Assembly: GCF_001591505.1 (NCBI RefSeq)
Contig: NZ_BCVA01000021.1
Span: forward strand, 29,199 to 93,198
DNA: 64,000 nucleotides
From: Neobacillus niacini NBRC 15566
GTDB lineage: Bacteria; Bacillota; Bacilli; Bacillales; Cytobacillaceae
Reading direction: 5' to 3'
Under the pieces are notes generated by a model, which was not told where the DNA came from, did not search any database, and saw only the letters and a list, made by a program, of their open reading frames with translations. Both the position numbers and the translations under genes were made by a program. Numbering within the stretch: position 1 is the first letter of the stretch; each line of letters begins with the position of its first letter. Below are positions 17,177 through 26,536 of the stretch, in pieces.

Positions 17177-19678
17177 TTGAAAGAATCACTAAAAAAGAAT
17201 TTAAAAGAAGCGTTATTTTTAGAAAATAGAGGATTTAAAAACGAAGCAAAACGTCATTATGACCAGGTGAAGGGTCATTTTGATTTGTTAAATGTTGAGG
17301 AATTAACCTTTGTCAGCAAATTCTATGACTCGCTAGATGAATCCAATATTGTGTTACAGGCTTCTCGGCTCGGGATTGCAAAATTAGGGGATATACGTGA
17401 ACTAGCGCCTTTATTCATCTTGGCTTGGGAAAAGGTAAGTCGAGATATTGGCGAATTAGAGTGGCTTTTAAATCAACCAGGCATGGATTATCTTTCCGTA
17501 GAGCGTTTGGTTATCGCAAAACATCTCTTCAGATATGGAAAAACCGATAAAGCGTATATGGTTTCGCTAGAGGTGGCCAATAAAATGGAAAGGCTATTCC
17601 GTAATAATCCTAGTGAATTTACGTTTTATGTTCATGCTTTATTGAATTTGATCGAATTGGAGTATGTGTTTAAAAACTTCAATCAAGCTCGATTCCATTT
17701 ACGAAAATTACTATTCCTAAACAAAGAACGAATGACGAGGATCCAAGATATTGCATATTGGGCTGCGATTCTAGATGAAATACCTAGCCTGGTTATCCGC
17801 TCAGACTGGTCTGAGTTTGAGGCCACTTTATCTGGAGATGTCCTAATAATTTGTCAGTTTTATCGAGAACTATCTCAGCGTGCTCTCACAAAGCAAACCG
17901 TTGACCAACTTCAAGAACAACCTTTCAAAGATGTGATTTTAGAGAGCAAAAGAAATTCATATCTTCGCCTCATTATGAAGTTAAAAGGTGGCGTGGATTG
18001 GTTTGAAGGTATAGAGGAAGATCGGATTCAAGCACCCGATGACCTATTAACAACTCTCCTTTATGCTGATTATTTAAAAGCAGTCCGACCAGAGGAATTA
18101 AAAACATTCTGGAAAGCGGAGTTTCCAAAACACGCGGATAGGGCAGAAGCGGTCAAGGCCTACTGGAATATTTCGAAAAAAGAAGAGAAAGAAAGTCTGA
18201 ATTTAGACGATTGCACAATAACGTTTTTTGGTGGCGGAGAAAAAATTGGTGGCACCTCGATTTTGGTCAGTGTGAAAGGACATCACTTACTATTAGATGC
18301 CGGGATGCACTTGCATGAAGATGTGTATCACCCCGATTATTCCCCTTTATCTGAACAAGGCCTCTCATTTGAGGATATCGATGCATTGTTAATTACACAC
18401 GCCCATATGGATCATACGGGAGCGGTGCCTTATGTGCATAATCTCCGTAAAGACTTGCCCATACACGCTACGGAAGCGACGGTAAGATTAATGAAACTGT
18501 TGCTTACTGATTCTGTTCGTATCGGCAAGGAGCAATCCTCGAATATGTACAGTGAAGAGGATATTCAGAGCACTTTGTTATCCATAAACAATGTCGATTT
18601 TAATAAAACATTTACCATACCTTCAAAAGAAGGGGAATGGAAGATAACTTATTATCCTTCTGGACATATCTTAGGCGCGGCTGCCATTCATATGGAGATT
18701 GAGGGAATATCGATCTTGTTTACTGGCGATTATTCCGTTGGTGAACAGAAGACTGTGACGGGACTCAGCTTGCCAGATAACTTACAAGTAGATGTGCTAA
18801 TCACCGAGTCCACCTATGGATTTTTACCTACCAACGCCAGTATGGACCGAACAAAGCAAGAAAAGCTTTTTATTGAATCGATAAAGCGAACTATGGATAA
18901 AGGCGGTTCTATGTTAATCCCTGCTTTTGCAGTGGGAAGGGCACAAGAGATCATTCTTATTTTGAAAGACTCTTTCAAAAATGAAAAGTATTTGCCGTTT
19001 AATCTCTATTTAGACGGGAGAGTAACTGATGTTTGTCGTGTGTATCAAAGGTTTTCCGAACAACACCGTTACATCAACCCGGCATTCTATCAAAGTGAAG
19101 AAACTGAGCCTTTATTCTTTGGCGGAGGCGTTCAATCAGCACAAGAAATATACTCCAACCGTCGTAACAGTGATTTTACATTTGTGGACTTCATCGAGGA
19201 CTATATCGCATCGGGCAATAATTGTATTGTTGCTAGTTCAGGGATGTTGACGGTTAACAGTGCTTCCGCTCGCTACGCTGAATACCTCATAGAAGAGGAA
19301 CGAAATTCCATATCCTTTACAGGTTATATGGATGAAGAAAGTCCTGGTCATCACGTTATTCAAACAGCTAAGGCAGATGTAGATGAAACTGTAAGAGTAA
19401 ATGGTGTTGATAAAAAGCTTCATGCAAGAATTGAGTCATTTCGATTGTCTGCTCATGCGAGCCGAGAACAAATCGTACAGTTGATTGCAGACCTGCAGCC
19501 TAAAAGAGTTTTTCTGATGCATGGAGAACACAATAAAAAATTTGAACCAACACAAGCGATTGTGGGGGGCGAGAAAATTTATCCTACTGTTATTAATTTA
19601 TTGGGTCATCTAAAAAAAGAAATTGAAGTGACTCCCGCTTATAACGGTAAAACTTACTTTTTGGATAAGAGAGGTTAG
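17177..19678 (+). CDS. Beta-CASP metallo-beta-lactamase nuclease (CPSF73/RNase J-like superfamily) with helical N-terminus
   Basis: 833 residues from TTG 17177, with AGGAGG eight bases upstream. Residues 1-330 are helical, TPR-like in feel. From about 345 a full beta-CASP metallo-beta-lactamase follows: THAHMDHTG (metal ligands H408, H410, D412, H413), PSGHILGA, FTGDYS, LITESTYG (motif A), the beta-CASP insert IPAFAVGRAQEI, VASSGML (motif B) and LSAHASREQI (motif C), ending near FLMHGEH. All catalytic positions expected of CPSF/archaeal-type RNA endonucleases are present, so an active RNase is likely; DNA cleavage is also known in this superfamily. First gene of a tight operon with GrpE-like, Hsp70, HEAT and coiled-coil genes. 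The N-terminal region probably mediates partner contact, which is inferred. Confidence 0.85.
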   Translation: MKESLKKNLKEALFLENRGFKNEAKRHYDQVKGHFDLLNVEELTFVSKFYDSLDESNIVLQASRLGIAKLGDIRELAPLFILAWEKVSRDIGELEWLLNQPGMDYLSVERLVIAKHLFRYGKTDKAYMVSLEVANKMERLFRNNPSEFTFYVHALLNLIELEYVFKNFNQARFHLRKLLFLNKERMTRIQDIAYWAAILDEIPSLVIRSDWSEFEATLSGDVLIICQFYRELSQRALTKQTVDQLQEQPFKDVILESKRNSYLRLIMKLKGGVDWFEGIEEDRIQAPDDLLTTLLYADYLKAVRPEELKTFWKAEFPKHADRAEAVKAYWNISKKEEKESLNLDDCTITFFGGGEKIGGTSILVSVKGHHLLLDAGMHLHEDVYHPDYSPLSEQGLSFEDIDALLITHAHMDHTGAVPYVHNLRKDLPIHATEATVRLMKLLLTDSVRIGKEQSSNMYSEEDIQSTLLSINNVDFNKTFTIPSKEGEWKITYYPSGHILGAAAIHMEIEGISILFTGDYSVGEQKTVTGLSLPDNLQVDVLITESTYGFLPTNASMDRTKQEKLFIESIKRTMDKGGSMLIPAFAVGRAQEIILILKDSFKNEKYLPFNLYLDGRVTDVCRVYQRFSEQHRYINPAFYQSEETEPLFFGGGVQSAQEIYSNRRNSDFTFVDFIEDYIASGNNCIVASSGMLTVNSASARYAEYLIEEERNSISFTGYMDEESPGHHVIQTAKADVDETVRVNGVDKKLHARIESFRLSAHASREQIVQLIADLQPKRVFLMHGEHNKKFEPTQAIVGGEKIYPTVINLLGHLKKEIEVTPAYNGKTYFLDKRG

Positions 19679-19686
19679 GAGGAATT

Positions 19687-21273
19687 ATGGATATTCAAAC
19701 TCAAGTTTTAGATTCTGTTTTAAGGAAATATGGAAAGCCGGATAAAGAGCTTCTTTCTAGCTTGGAAAATGTAAACGAAGAGGTCTTTATGGATGAACTT
19801 AACAAGCTAAACCTTTCAGAATACACCCATCGGGATACGTTCTTTTGGGAATTGCAAACCTCTGTAGAAAAGTGCGTAGCTGAGCATGGTGCTTCGGATG
19901 ATAACGAAAGATTAGCTGAAATGATTGTTGGGGGTTGGAATCAATCAAAAGAGCCGAAAATCAACCAGTCGGTTGTTCTAAGCTTTCTATATACGGTTCA
20001 ATTAAAGTTTTTAAATTCTCGTAAAGCTTTTATGTCTGTGTGTGATGGTGATTTGCAAAGCTATAAGACCTTTAATAGTAAACCAAGATTGTTCCTTGAC
20101 TTATTAATTCGATATTTCACTTGCATAAGCGGAAAACAACAAATCAACAACATTCTTCGTGTCCTCGAAGGCATAATGCCATTGTTAATGGAGGGTTCTT
20201 CAAGGTCAGATTACAGAGATGCTTTAAACCGATTGGGCTTCCAAAACAGAAAAGGGCAATTGGTTTATGGAAAGATGAATGCTTACAAAAGAGTCATAGG
20301 TGTTGAAAACCTTGTTTATGGTGAGGGAATTCGGACCATCTTATTGGAAGCTTTATCGAATGTCGAAGATGAACTCTTGGCTCCGCTCAAAGAAAAATTA
20401 CAATCGTTAGGTCAGCAGGAACTGCAAAATGAAATTGATGAAACCGAAGAGGATTTTCAAGTTGAGGATTTATTGGATGAACACGTTCCGGAAATAAATG
20501 CGCCTAGCTCTTTAGAGCCAAAACAGGATAATGAGCATCCCACTCAAACTGAAAATGAGGTAATTTCCAGTGAAGAAGAAGTTCCGTCCGCTGAAAATGA
20601 ACAAAACATTGAAGATAGCGAAGTACCTATCGAAGTCGGTGGCATAGGTCTTTCAGTTCAAGAGGAAAAAAGTGTTGAGAAAGCAGAAACTGATGCCGAG
20701 CCGAAAAATGGAATTGTTTCATCATTAGAAAATGCTCTTTCCGCGGTGCAATCTGCTCTTGCTTTAGCGTCACAATTACCTGCGGTAGAAAAAGAAATTG
20801 AGATATCAGAGAAGTCAGCTTCACCTGGTCAACTAAAAATAGCGGAAGAAGAAATTAATCGGTTGAAATCAGCTCTTCAGCAAGAAAAAGAAAAGGTAGA
20901 ACAGGTAGAAGAAAAAGCGTACCAGAAAGTACTTCAAGCTATTGGTGGTGAAAGCAGTAATTATCTACTATCTGATTTATTCGAAGAAAGCCAAGGAAAA
21001 GCGCCTAGTAATCCTAACATCAGTGCAGGAAGACTCATAAACCTATTTTCAAGCTTAAGTCTTGCTATCGGCCTAGAGGAACACAGCAACGGCTATGAAT
21101 TAGGAGATACATTCTCAGTAGGTAAAGATGAACTTATCAAAAATTATCGCATTGATGGTCCAGTAACAAGTCAAGGCGACGAAATCAAAATAAAATTGCT
21201 GAAATATGGATGGACAATCAATGGAAGGGTTGTAATTCAGCCATTAGTGACTGAAATAAAGGAGGAAGTCTAG
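19687..21273 (+). CDS. Large protein with acidic linker and GrpE-like C-terminus
   Basis: 528 residues; AGGAGGAATT precedes ATG 19687, eight bases after the nuclease stop. Residues 1-235 are helical and of no recognised family (KINQSVVLSFLYTVQLKF). Residues 240-385 are acidic and low in complexity. Residues 390-425 form a coiled coil (LKIAEEEINRLKSALQQEKE). The last ~100 residues look like GrpE: a helical part (AGRLINLFSSLSLAIGLEE), then a short beta wing, IKIKLLKYGWTINGRVVIQP, matching the GrpE ending in which a GY.L..R.LRPA.V segment closes the domain. GrpE is the nucleotide exchange factor of DnaK. The next gene, one base away, is an Hsp70, which supports a dedicated co-chaperone. The resemblance is by eye and needs profile confirmation. 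Confidence 0.6.
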   Translation: MDIQTQVLDSVLRKYGKPDKELLSSLENVNEEVFMDELNKLNLSEYTHRDTFFWELQTSVEKCVAEHGASDDNERLAEMIVGGWNQSKEPKINQSVVLSFLYTVQLKFLNSRKAFMSVCDGDLQSYKTFNSKPRLFLDLLIRYFTCISGKQQINNILRVLEGIMPLLMEGSSRSDYRDALNRLGFQNRKGQLVYGKMNAYKRVIGVENLVYGEGIRTILLEALSNVEDELLAPLKEKLQSLGQQELQNEIDETEEDFQVEDLLDEHVPEINAPSSLEPKQDNEHPTQTENEVISSEEEVPSAENEQNIEDSEVPIEVGGIGLSVQEEKSVEKAETDAEPKNGIVSSLENALSAVQSALALASQLPAVEKEIEISEKSASPGQLKIAEEEINRLKSALQQEKEKVEQVEEKAYQKVLQAIGGESSNYLLSDLFEESQGKAPSNPNISAGRLINLFSSLSLAIGLEEHSNGYELGDTFSVGKDELIKNYRIDGPVTSQGDEIKIKLLKYGWTINGRVVIQPLVTEIKEEV

Positions 21274-21274
21274 T

Positions 21275-23059
21275 ATGACAAAAAGATATATCGGTATTGA
21301 CCTTGGAACAACAAACTCGACTGTAAGTGTTGCTAACCTTACTGTTCGAGGAGATATAGAGGCTCACGCATTGGAAGTAGCACAAGTAGATGAAAGCGGG
21401 AATTCAATTGTACAGGATCAGACTCTCCCATCTGTACTTTATATAGATGATCAAGGGCATCCGTATGTTGGGCGCTTTGCAAAACGCATGAACGGTGTGT
21501 ACCCTCAACGAGTTATTAAAGAAGCGAAAAGACATATAGGTGAAGATGTGTCTTGGCCTATTGATGATGAAACAATCCGCCCTGAAGTGGTTTCGTCATA
21601 CGTGTTAAAAATCTTGAAGGCTCAAGCAGAGGAGTATTACGGTGGCGAGAAAATCAGCAGCGTAGTAATCACGATTCCTGCAAACTTCAACTTTCAACAA
21701 CAGCAAGCTACGAAAGCAGCGGGTGTGTTAAGTGGATTTGATAAAGATAGTATTCATATGATTCCTGAACCAACTGCCGCGTTAATTGACTTCCTAAATG
21801 AAGAAAAGAAGCTGGATCCATCAGCTCGTCGTCTAAAGTTAGATGGAAGCAAAAAGAATCTAATGGTGTTTGACCTTGGTGGAGGAACGTGTGACGTTTC
21901 AATTCTACAAGTAGGTGAAACCACTAACGGTGGAATTGATATTCAAGAATTATCTATCTCTCAATATACCGAGTTAGGTGGTATAGATTTTGATAGAAAA
22001 GTAGTTAACGAGTTAATGAAGAAGCTATTGAAACATTTAAACATCAGTTTCAAACAACTAAAAGAAAAGTACGATAAAAAGGATATCTTGCGCCTTTGGG
22101 AAAACCTTCTTGATTTCGCTGAAAAAGCAAAGAAAAGTTTTAGTACAAGAATCGAGAACCAGCTTCGTACCCAACAACTTGATTACTTTGAGAGCAAGGA
22201 AAAGTTTGATAACCTTTCATTTCGTGAAATGCTTTCTTCTCAATTGCCTACGGATCTAGTTACGACATTAAGTATCACAAAGAAAGAGTATGATACGGTT
22301 ATTGAGGAATTGCTTTATAGCGAAAAGAGCAAACAAGGTAAAAACATTGAGGAACCTATCTTAAATGCACTAGAGCACGCTAAAACAGGCACAATGACCG
22401 TAAATGATATTGATGCAGTATTCCTAGTAGGCGGAATGACGTATTACCACACTGTTCAAGAACGTATTTATGACATTTTTGGCCATCGCATTAGACCGAT
22501 CAAATCCATAAATCCAATGTTTGCTGTAAGTCGTGGTGCAGCTGTGTATCATCATCAAATCGACAAAATCAATTTTAAAACAAGTGACCAAATCTCGATA
22601 GCGGATACTGAAATCTCCAGCCAAGATGTAGTGTTTACAAATACGATTCCAAACAACGTTTATATAGATGTAATAGGGGCTGACCCAGTAGCATTACTAG
22701 AAAAAGGTACAAAGTTACCATTTGAACGGATTATTGAGGATCGCTTCATTGTAACCGGTACAGGAGCAACAAAGACCGTAAACGCAATGCAGTTAGAACT
22801 TTTCACTGCTACTTCTGCTAAATCCATTCATACGAAAAAGCTGAAATCAGCGACAGTCAACTTTAAAAAACCAGTACCTGTTAATTCAAAATTGGTTCTT
22901 AAAGTGGAATGTAACCAAGAACGTGAAGTTTCTGTTAAAGCATGGTTAGAAAATGATGAAACAGAAGTAATTGACGTAAACATTGGCGGTCATGAATTTA
23001 CGGAAAAGGAAATTGAAAACTTGAAAGCAAAACAAGAGCGTATCAATAAAATCAAGTGA
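21275..23059 (+). CDS. Hsp70/DnaK-like ATPase without lid
   Basis: 594 residues, ATG with AAAGGAGG upstream, one base after the previous stop. The actin-fold ATPase is complete: phosphate 1 IGIDLGTTNSTV (about 6-17), VVITIPANFNFQQ (about 130), EPTAALIDFL (about 165), phosphate 2 VFDLGGGTCDVS (about 198-209) and the adenosine motif FLVGGMTYY (about 384). Residues 410-575 resemble a shortened beta-sandwich substrate domain (LPFERIIEDRFIVTGTG), and the usual C-terminal helical lid is replaced by one short helix. This divergent form, with no dnaJ, hrcA or CIRCE nearby, is not the housekeeping DnaK. It probably couples ATP turnover to assembly or control of the nuclease encoded upstream (inference). 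Confidence 0.85.
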   Translation: MTKRYIGIDLGTTNSTVSVANLTVRGDIEAHALEVAQVDESGNSIVQDQTLPSVLYIDDQGHPYVGRFAKRMNGVYPQRVIKEAKRHIGEDVSWPIDDETIRPEVVSSYVLKILKAQAEEYYGGEKISSVVITIPANFNFQQQQATKAAGVLSGFDKDSIHMIPEPTAALIDFLNEEKKLDPSARRLKLDGSKKNLMVFDLGGGTCDVSILQVGETTNGGIDIQELSISQYTELGGIDFDRKVVNELMKKLLKHLNISFKQLKEKYDKKDILRLWENLLDFAEKAKKSFSTRIENQLRTQQLDYFESKEKFDNLSFREMLSSQLPTDLVTTLSITKKEYDTVIEELLYSEKSKQGKNIEEPILNALEHAKTGTMTVNDIDAVFLVGGMTYYHTVQERIYDIFGHRIRPIKSINPMFAVSRGAAVYHHQIDKINFKTSDQISIADTEISSQDVVFTNTIPNNVYIDVIGADPVALLEKGTKLPFERIIEDRFIVTGTGATKTVNAMQLELFTATSAKSIHTKKLKSATVNFKKPVPVNSKLVLKVECNQEREVSVKAWLENDETEVIDVNIGGHEFTEKEIENLKAKQERINKIK

Positions 23060-23076
23060 ATAAGGGGCTGAAACGA

Positions 23077-24789
23077 ATGTCGTTACAAGATAGAATGTCT
23101 GCGAGTGTTCTTCAAAAATTAACCGACATGAAAAAAGTGTTGCCGAAGGAAGAACTACATGAAAAAGGCGTGTTTACTGAAGAAGAAGAGGCTCAAATAC
23201 GCGAAGAATTAATGCGACAAGCGGAACAAGAAGATGAAGGCGAAGGGATAGACGATGACTTTTTTACGTCATTGTCTGGCCCTACACAAGAAGACGGAAA
23301 TGAGAAACTAGTGGAGGTCGAATACCTTGGACGTATAGGATATGTGGACATTTCGTTTGAAAACCTAGATGAAGATGTAAATGAAAAAGAGTACCGACAG
23401 ATACTTGATGCATGTGAGGTAATGGCTTATAGCGATGACACTCAAAAGCGGAGGGAAGCTTCAAAGGAAATTGAGGCATTTGGCGAACGCGCCATTACCG
23501 TCATCTTTAGAGAATGTCGGAAATATGACCTATCTCTTGACCAAAGAAGGCAAGAACTTATCCATTTATTAAGCCGATTAACTGCTAGGAGTTTAAAAGG
23601 GCGAAAAATTATCAAAGCTGTTCTTGAAAAGGCAAACAGTTCTCAGCACATTGCTTTAGCGATTCTAGCTGCTGGTTCGGTGCGTGAACGTGAAGCAGTT
23701 CAAGGTATTTTGGAACATATGCTAAATCCTGATCTCTTTGTAAATGGATTTGAGGCCCTTTTAAAGATTCGGGATACAAACTCCGTAGAACCACTGATAC
23801 AGAGAATTAACGACTTAGACGTGAACCGTAATGATTTAATTGATCAATCTATTTCCCTGTCTCATCGCTTCTCTGATTTCGGTCCAGAAGCGGTTAAACC
23901 AGTATTTGAAGCTTATCTAAGTAACCAAAAGAAATCCATTCGTCCTATTTTCACCTTTGCCCTTCGTTCCTTTAAAGAAGACGCTATTCCTGTATTATCG
24001 GAAGTGTTGGCGAAAGAAACGGATGAAAATAAGCTAGTTCCAATCTGCATGACACTTGGCGGATTACAAATGTCGTTTTCTACTAACTTGTTAGTGGAAG
24101 CATTAAGAAAATATCCAGATAAAAAGAGAGCTATTATTCGAGGTTTGAGTCATACAAAGGACAAATCAGTGCTTCCTTTATTGGTGGAGCAACTTAAATC
24201 ATCAGAAGATTTAAGAATTAAACAGGAATGTTTAGGTGCAATCGGTTTCCTTGCCGATAATGATAAAAGTTTAATTCCTGTGGTAAAACCTTACCTCAAT
24301 GAACGACGAAGCAAGCTGTATCTAGATGCTTTGAACTGTATGGTGCGTATGGGGGATCTCGAAGCATTCAATAAATTCGTGGATCTACTGCTTAACGGTG
24401 ATGAAGGTGAGCAATACATCCTGCAAAAACATTTGATAAAGTTGCCATTCAGGTTACTTTCTAAAATAGCTGAGAAAGTTTTGTCATGTCCGGATGATAA
24501 AGCAATATTGCTGGTGTCAGCTTTGCAAAATGCAAACTTGATTCCTCAAGAGGTAGGGCCGATTTTACAGAAGAAACTTAATCAAAACCCTATTCCAGCA
24601 TTAAAACTTGAAATCTATCGCTTAATAGGAAAGCACGTTAATAAAAAGCGTGAGTTACTATCTCAGGATGTTCTTTATAAGGCAAGACAAGAGGAAACCA
24701 GCCCTAGAATTGTGCGTGAATTGGACCAAATTATAGATAATATGAGAAAAGAAAAAGGCCGTATTTCAACTATTAGGGACGAAGAATAG
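23077..24789 (+). CDS. HEAT-repeat protein of the chaperone-nuclease operon
   Basis: About 570 residues. I prefer ATG 23077 because AAGGGG lies nine bases upstream; a GTG at 23056 would overlap the Hsp70 stop. The N-terminal ~90 residues are acidic and flexible (EQEDEGEGIDDDFFTSL). From about residue 115 onward the chain is a run of paired helices of HEAT/armadillo type, for example KSVLPLLVEQLKSSEDLRIK and QECLGAIGFLADNDKSLIPV, with regular spacing near 35-40 residues. Such solenoids serve as protein scaffolds; armadillo-like proteins also act as Hsp70 exchange factors in eukaryotes, a tempting but unproven parallel. Fourth gene of the operon. No enzymatic motif is visible. Confidence 0.75.
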   Translation: MSLQDRMSASVLQKLTDMKKVLPKEELHEKGVFTEEEEAQIREELMRQAEQEDEGEGIDDDFFTSLSGPTQEDGNEKLVEVEYLGRIGYVDISFENLDEDVNEKEYRQILDACEVMAYSDDTQKRREASKEIEAFGERAITVIFRECRKYDLSLDQRRQELIHLLSRLTARSLKGRKIIKAVLEKANSSQHIALAILAAGSVREREAVQGILEHMLNPDLFVNGFEALLKIRDTNSVEPLIQRINDLDVNRNDLIDQSISLSHRFSDFGPEAVKPVFEAYLSNQKKSIRPIFTFALRSFKEDAIPVLSEVLAKETDENKLVPICMTLGGLQMSFSTNLLVEALRKYPDKKRAIIRGLSHTKDKSVLPLLVEQLKSSEDLRIKQECLGAIGFLADNDKSLIPVVKPYLNERRSKLYLDALNCMVRMGDLEAFNKFVDLLLNGDEGEQYILQKHLIKLPFRLLSKIAEKVLSCPDDKAILLVSALQNANLIPQEVGPILQKKLNQNPIPALKLEIYRLIGKHVNKKRELLSQDVLYKARQEETSPRIVRELDQIIDNMRKEKGRISTIRDEE

Positions 24790-24805
24790 GAGATGGAGAT
24801 TCAAA

Positions 24806-26185
24806 ATGGTCAAGAGTACAAAAAGAAAGAAACCTAGCAAAACAAAACGGTTCCCTTACATCGAGGTTGAAGGTATAAAAAACCACTATCTTGATGCGGC
24901 TCTTTTGAGAACATGCGGTCCGGCTGCTTTAGAGCACTCGCTGTCCGATGAATTAAAGATCATTAAAAAAGCTGGAATTTCGGTACAAGACCTGAAACGA
25001 AATACTTATAGTCAACGAGAGATAATTGAGAAAGTTTCTCAGAATCTGCTAGAGAATTATGATTTCTATAACTTTTTAGCAAATCAGTGGGATGAAATCC
25101 TGCACAACACTCTCGCAAAGCATTTTCATGATGTAGACTATACGAAGTTTACAGCAGCGGAATGGGACGAAGAAATCAGAAATTTGTATATGGATGAAAT
25201 GCCTACCTATGGAGTCATTAACTTTCTTCGTTTTTATAAAAATGGAGAATTTAAAGATTTAATTAAACAATACTTTGAAGAAGAGGACTTTGTGGTGGAT
25301 TTCTTCGAAGATACCGGTGTAAAGGTAGAAGACTTTGATATTGATTGGGACTCCATAGAAAATGATTATCCATTTGATCCCGATTTAGTGGATGACTTAA
25401 ATGATGACGAATTTACACCTGATTTATTTGACCAAAGCCCTCAAGATGCACTACTGGTAGCAGCAAAGCTAATCTTAGGTGTTTCTGAACGCATTGGTGA
25501 TGTACAAGAAACAGAAGCACTCAGAGAGATGTACGAATTGGAAAAAGAAAAGACAGAAACTCTTCAAGCAAAAGTCGATAACCTAGCCCAAGAAGGGAAA
25601 TCGAAGGATTCACAGGTGAAATCTCTTTTAAAAGAAAACCGAACCCATACGAAAACTATTTATACCCTTAACGACAAAATTGAGAATCTGCAAAAAGAAA
25701 ATGGGCGATTAGGCGGTTTGGTAGGTGATATCCGAAAAGAAAAAGAGGCATTTGAAAAGGCTAATAATACTTTGGAAAAGCGCATAGCCACTCTTGAAAA
25801 AAAAGCGGATTCTGTTGCTGAGAAAACCAAAAAAGAACTTGAAAAAGAACATGACACGAAAGTTCTTAAGATGCAAATGCACTTTGATGAAACTACAAAT
25901 GAATTGGAAAATCAGATTCATGAATTAAAAAGGTTGCTAGTGGAAGAACAAGCTAAAACCTCAACTTTATCGAGTAACCTTGAAGAAAAAGAACACCAAT
26001 TAAAAACTGTGAAAAATGATTTACAGGTAGTAGAAAAAGAGCGTGATGTATTAGCGGAACAATTGAAAAACGCTCCAGCACCGAATGAAGTTGCCCCTGA
26101 AAACGATGATGACTTGTTATTTGGTTTCGATGAAGAAGACCTTGAAGAATTTGTTGAATTCGATAACAAACCAACAAGAAACTAG
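24806..26185 (+). CDS. Long coiled-coil protein, last gene of the chaperone-nuclease operon
   Basis: 459 residues, ATG 24806 after GGAGATGGAG. A basic start (KSTKRKKPSKTKR) leads into a globular helical N-terminal region to about residue 230 (NFLRFYKNGEFKDLIKQYF; strongly acidic at 170-210). Residues 245-430 are an almost unbroken coiled coil (EKENGRLGGL-type heptads, EKRIATLEKKADSVAEKTKK). The tail is an acidic aromatic peptide, DDDLLFGFDEEDLEEFVEFD, that looks like a docking motif, perhaps for the HEAT or Hsp70 partner. No family recognised. It ends 16 bases into the spacer leading to the right direct repeat, which doubles as a terminator. A structural or sensor role is inferred. Confidence 0.7.
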   Translation: MVKSTKRKKPSKTKRFPYIEVEGIKNHYLDAALLRTCGPAALEHSLSDELKIIKKAGISVQDLKRNTYSQREIIEKVSQNLLENYDFYNFLANQWDEILHNTLAKHFHDVDYTKFTAAEWDEEIRNLYMDEMPTYGVINFLRFYKNGEFKDLIKQYFEEEDFVVDFFEDTGVKVEDFDIDWDSIENDYPFDPDLVDDLNDDEFTPDLFDQSPQDALLVAAKLILGVSERIGDVQETEALREMYELEKEKTETLQAKVDNLAQEGKSKDSQVKSLLKENRTHTKTIYTLNDKIENLQKENGRLGGLVGDIRKEKEAFEKANNTLEKRIATLEKKADSVAEKTKKELEKEHDTKVLKMQMHFDETTNELENQIHELKRLLVEEQAKTSTLSSNLEEKEHQLKTVKNDLQVVEKERDVLAEQLKNAPAPNEVAPENDDDLLFGFDEEDLEEFVEFDNKPTRN

Positions 26186-26260
26186 ACTTATCTGTGGTGT
26201 GTTGGCTAAACTTCTCTAATGCTCTTTAATTGCAGATTAGGTATAGTTAAGATAGATTAA

Positions 26261-26345
26261 ATCAAATGATTTTAAAAACGCCAAAGCGCGGATTGACTTT
26301 GCAAAACACTTGTAGAGTTGATGTGCGCTTTTTTTATTTATTCAA
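26261..26345 (+). repeat. Right copy of 83-85 bp direct repeat flanking the five-gene operon (terminator)
   Basis: Second copy of the repeat at 16807-16889. The shared block GATTTTAAAAACGCCAAAGC is followed by GATTGACTT and the GTGCGC/T-run ending. The hairpin pairs AAAGCGC with GTGCGCTTT and is followed by seven T, so it can terminate the operon 75 bases after its last stop. The left copy is better paired in its inner stem. Confidence 0.8.
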
Positions 26346-26369
26346 TTATCACGAGGAGGAAACACCAAG

Positions 26370-26506
26370 ATAAACACAGCATACAGGCCGTAGTAGTTGA
26401 CCCTCAATTGTTAGCGGAGGAATATGTTGTTAATGAAATATTGGTAACGGGGTGGATAACTTCTCCCATTTTCCCAGCGATTGAAGTACAATCATATTAT
26501 CTATGA
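26370..26506 (+). pseudogene. Decayed small gene
   Basis: GAGGAGG (26353-26359) is a strong ribosome site, but the codon in start position is ATA (26370). Read from there the frame gives (M)NTAYRP then hits TAG; inserting one base restores VVVDPQLLAEEYVVNEILV... to the TGA at 26504-26506. So a small protein of about 45 residues seems to have lost its start codon and one base. No family recognised. Confidence 0.4.
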
Positions 26507-26536
26507 AATTATTCCATCTTTTGGGAGGAATTGTAA

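Noticed and set aside
21275..23059. The Hsp70 gene as the housekeeping dnaK of a stress operon
   Set aside because: No grpE of normal size, dnaJ, hrcA or CIRCE element is present; the lid is missing and the neighbours are a nuclease and scaffold proteins.
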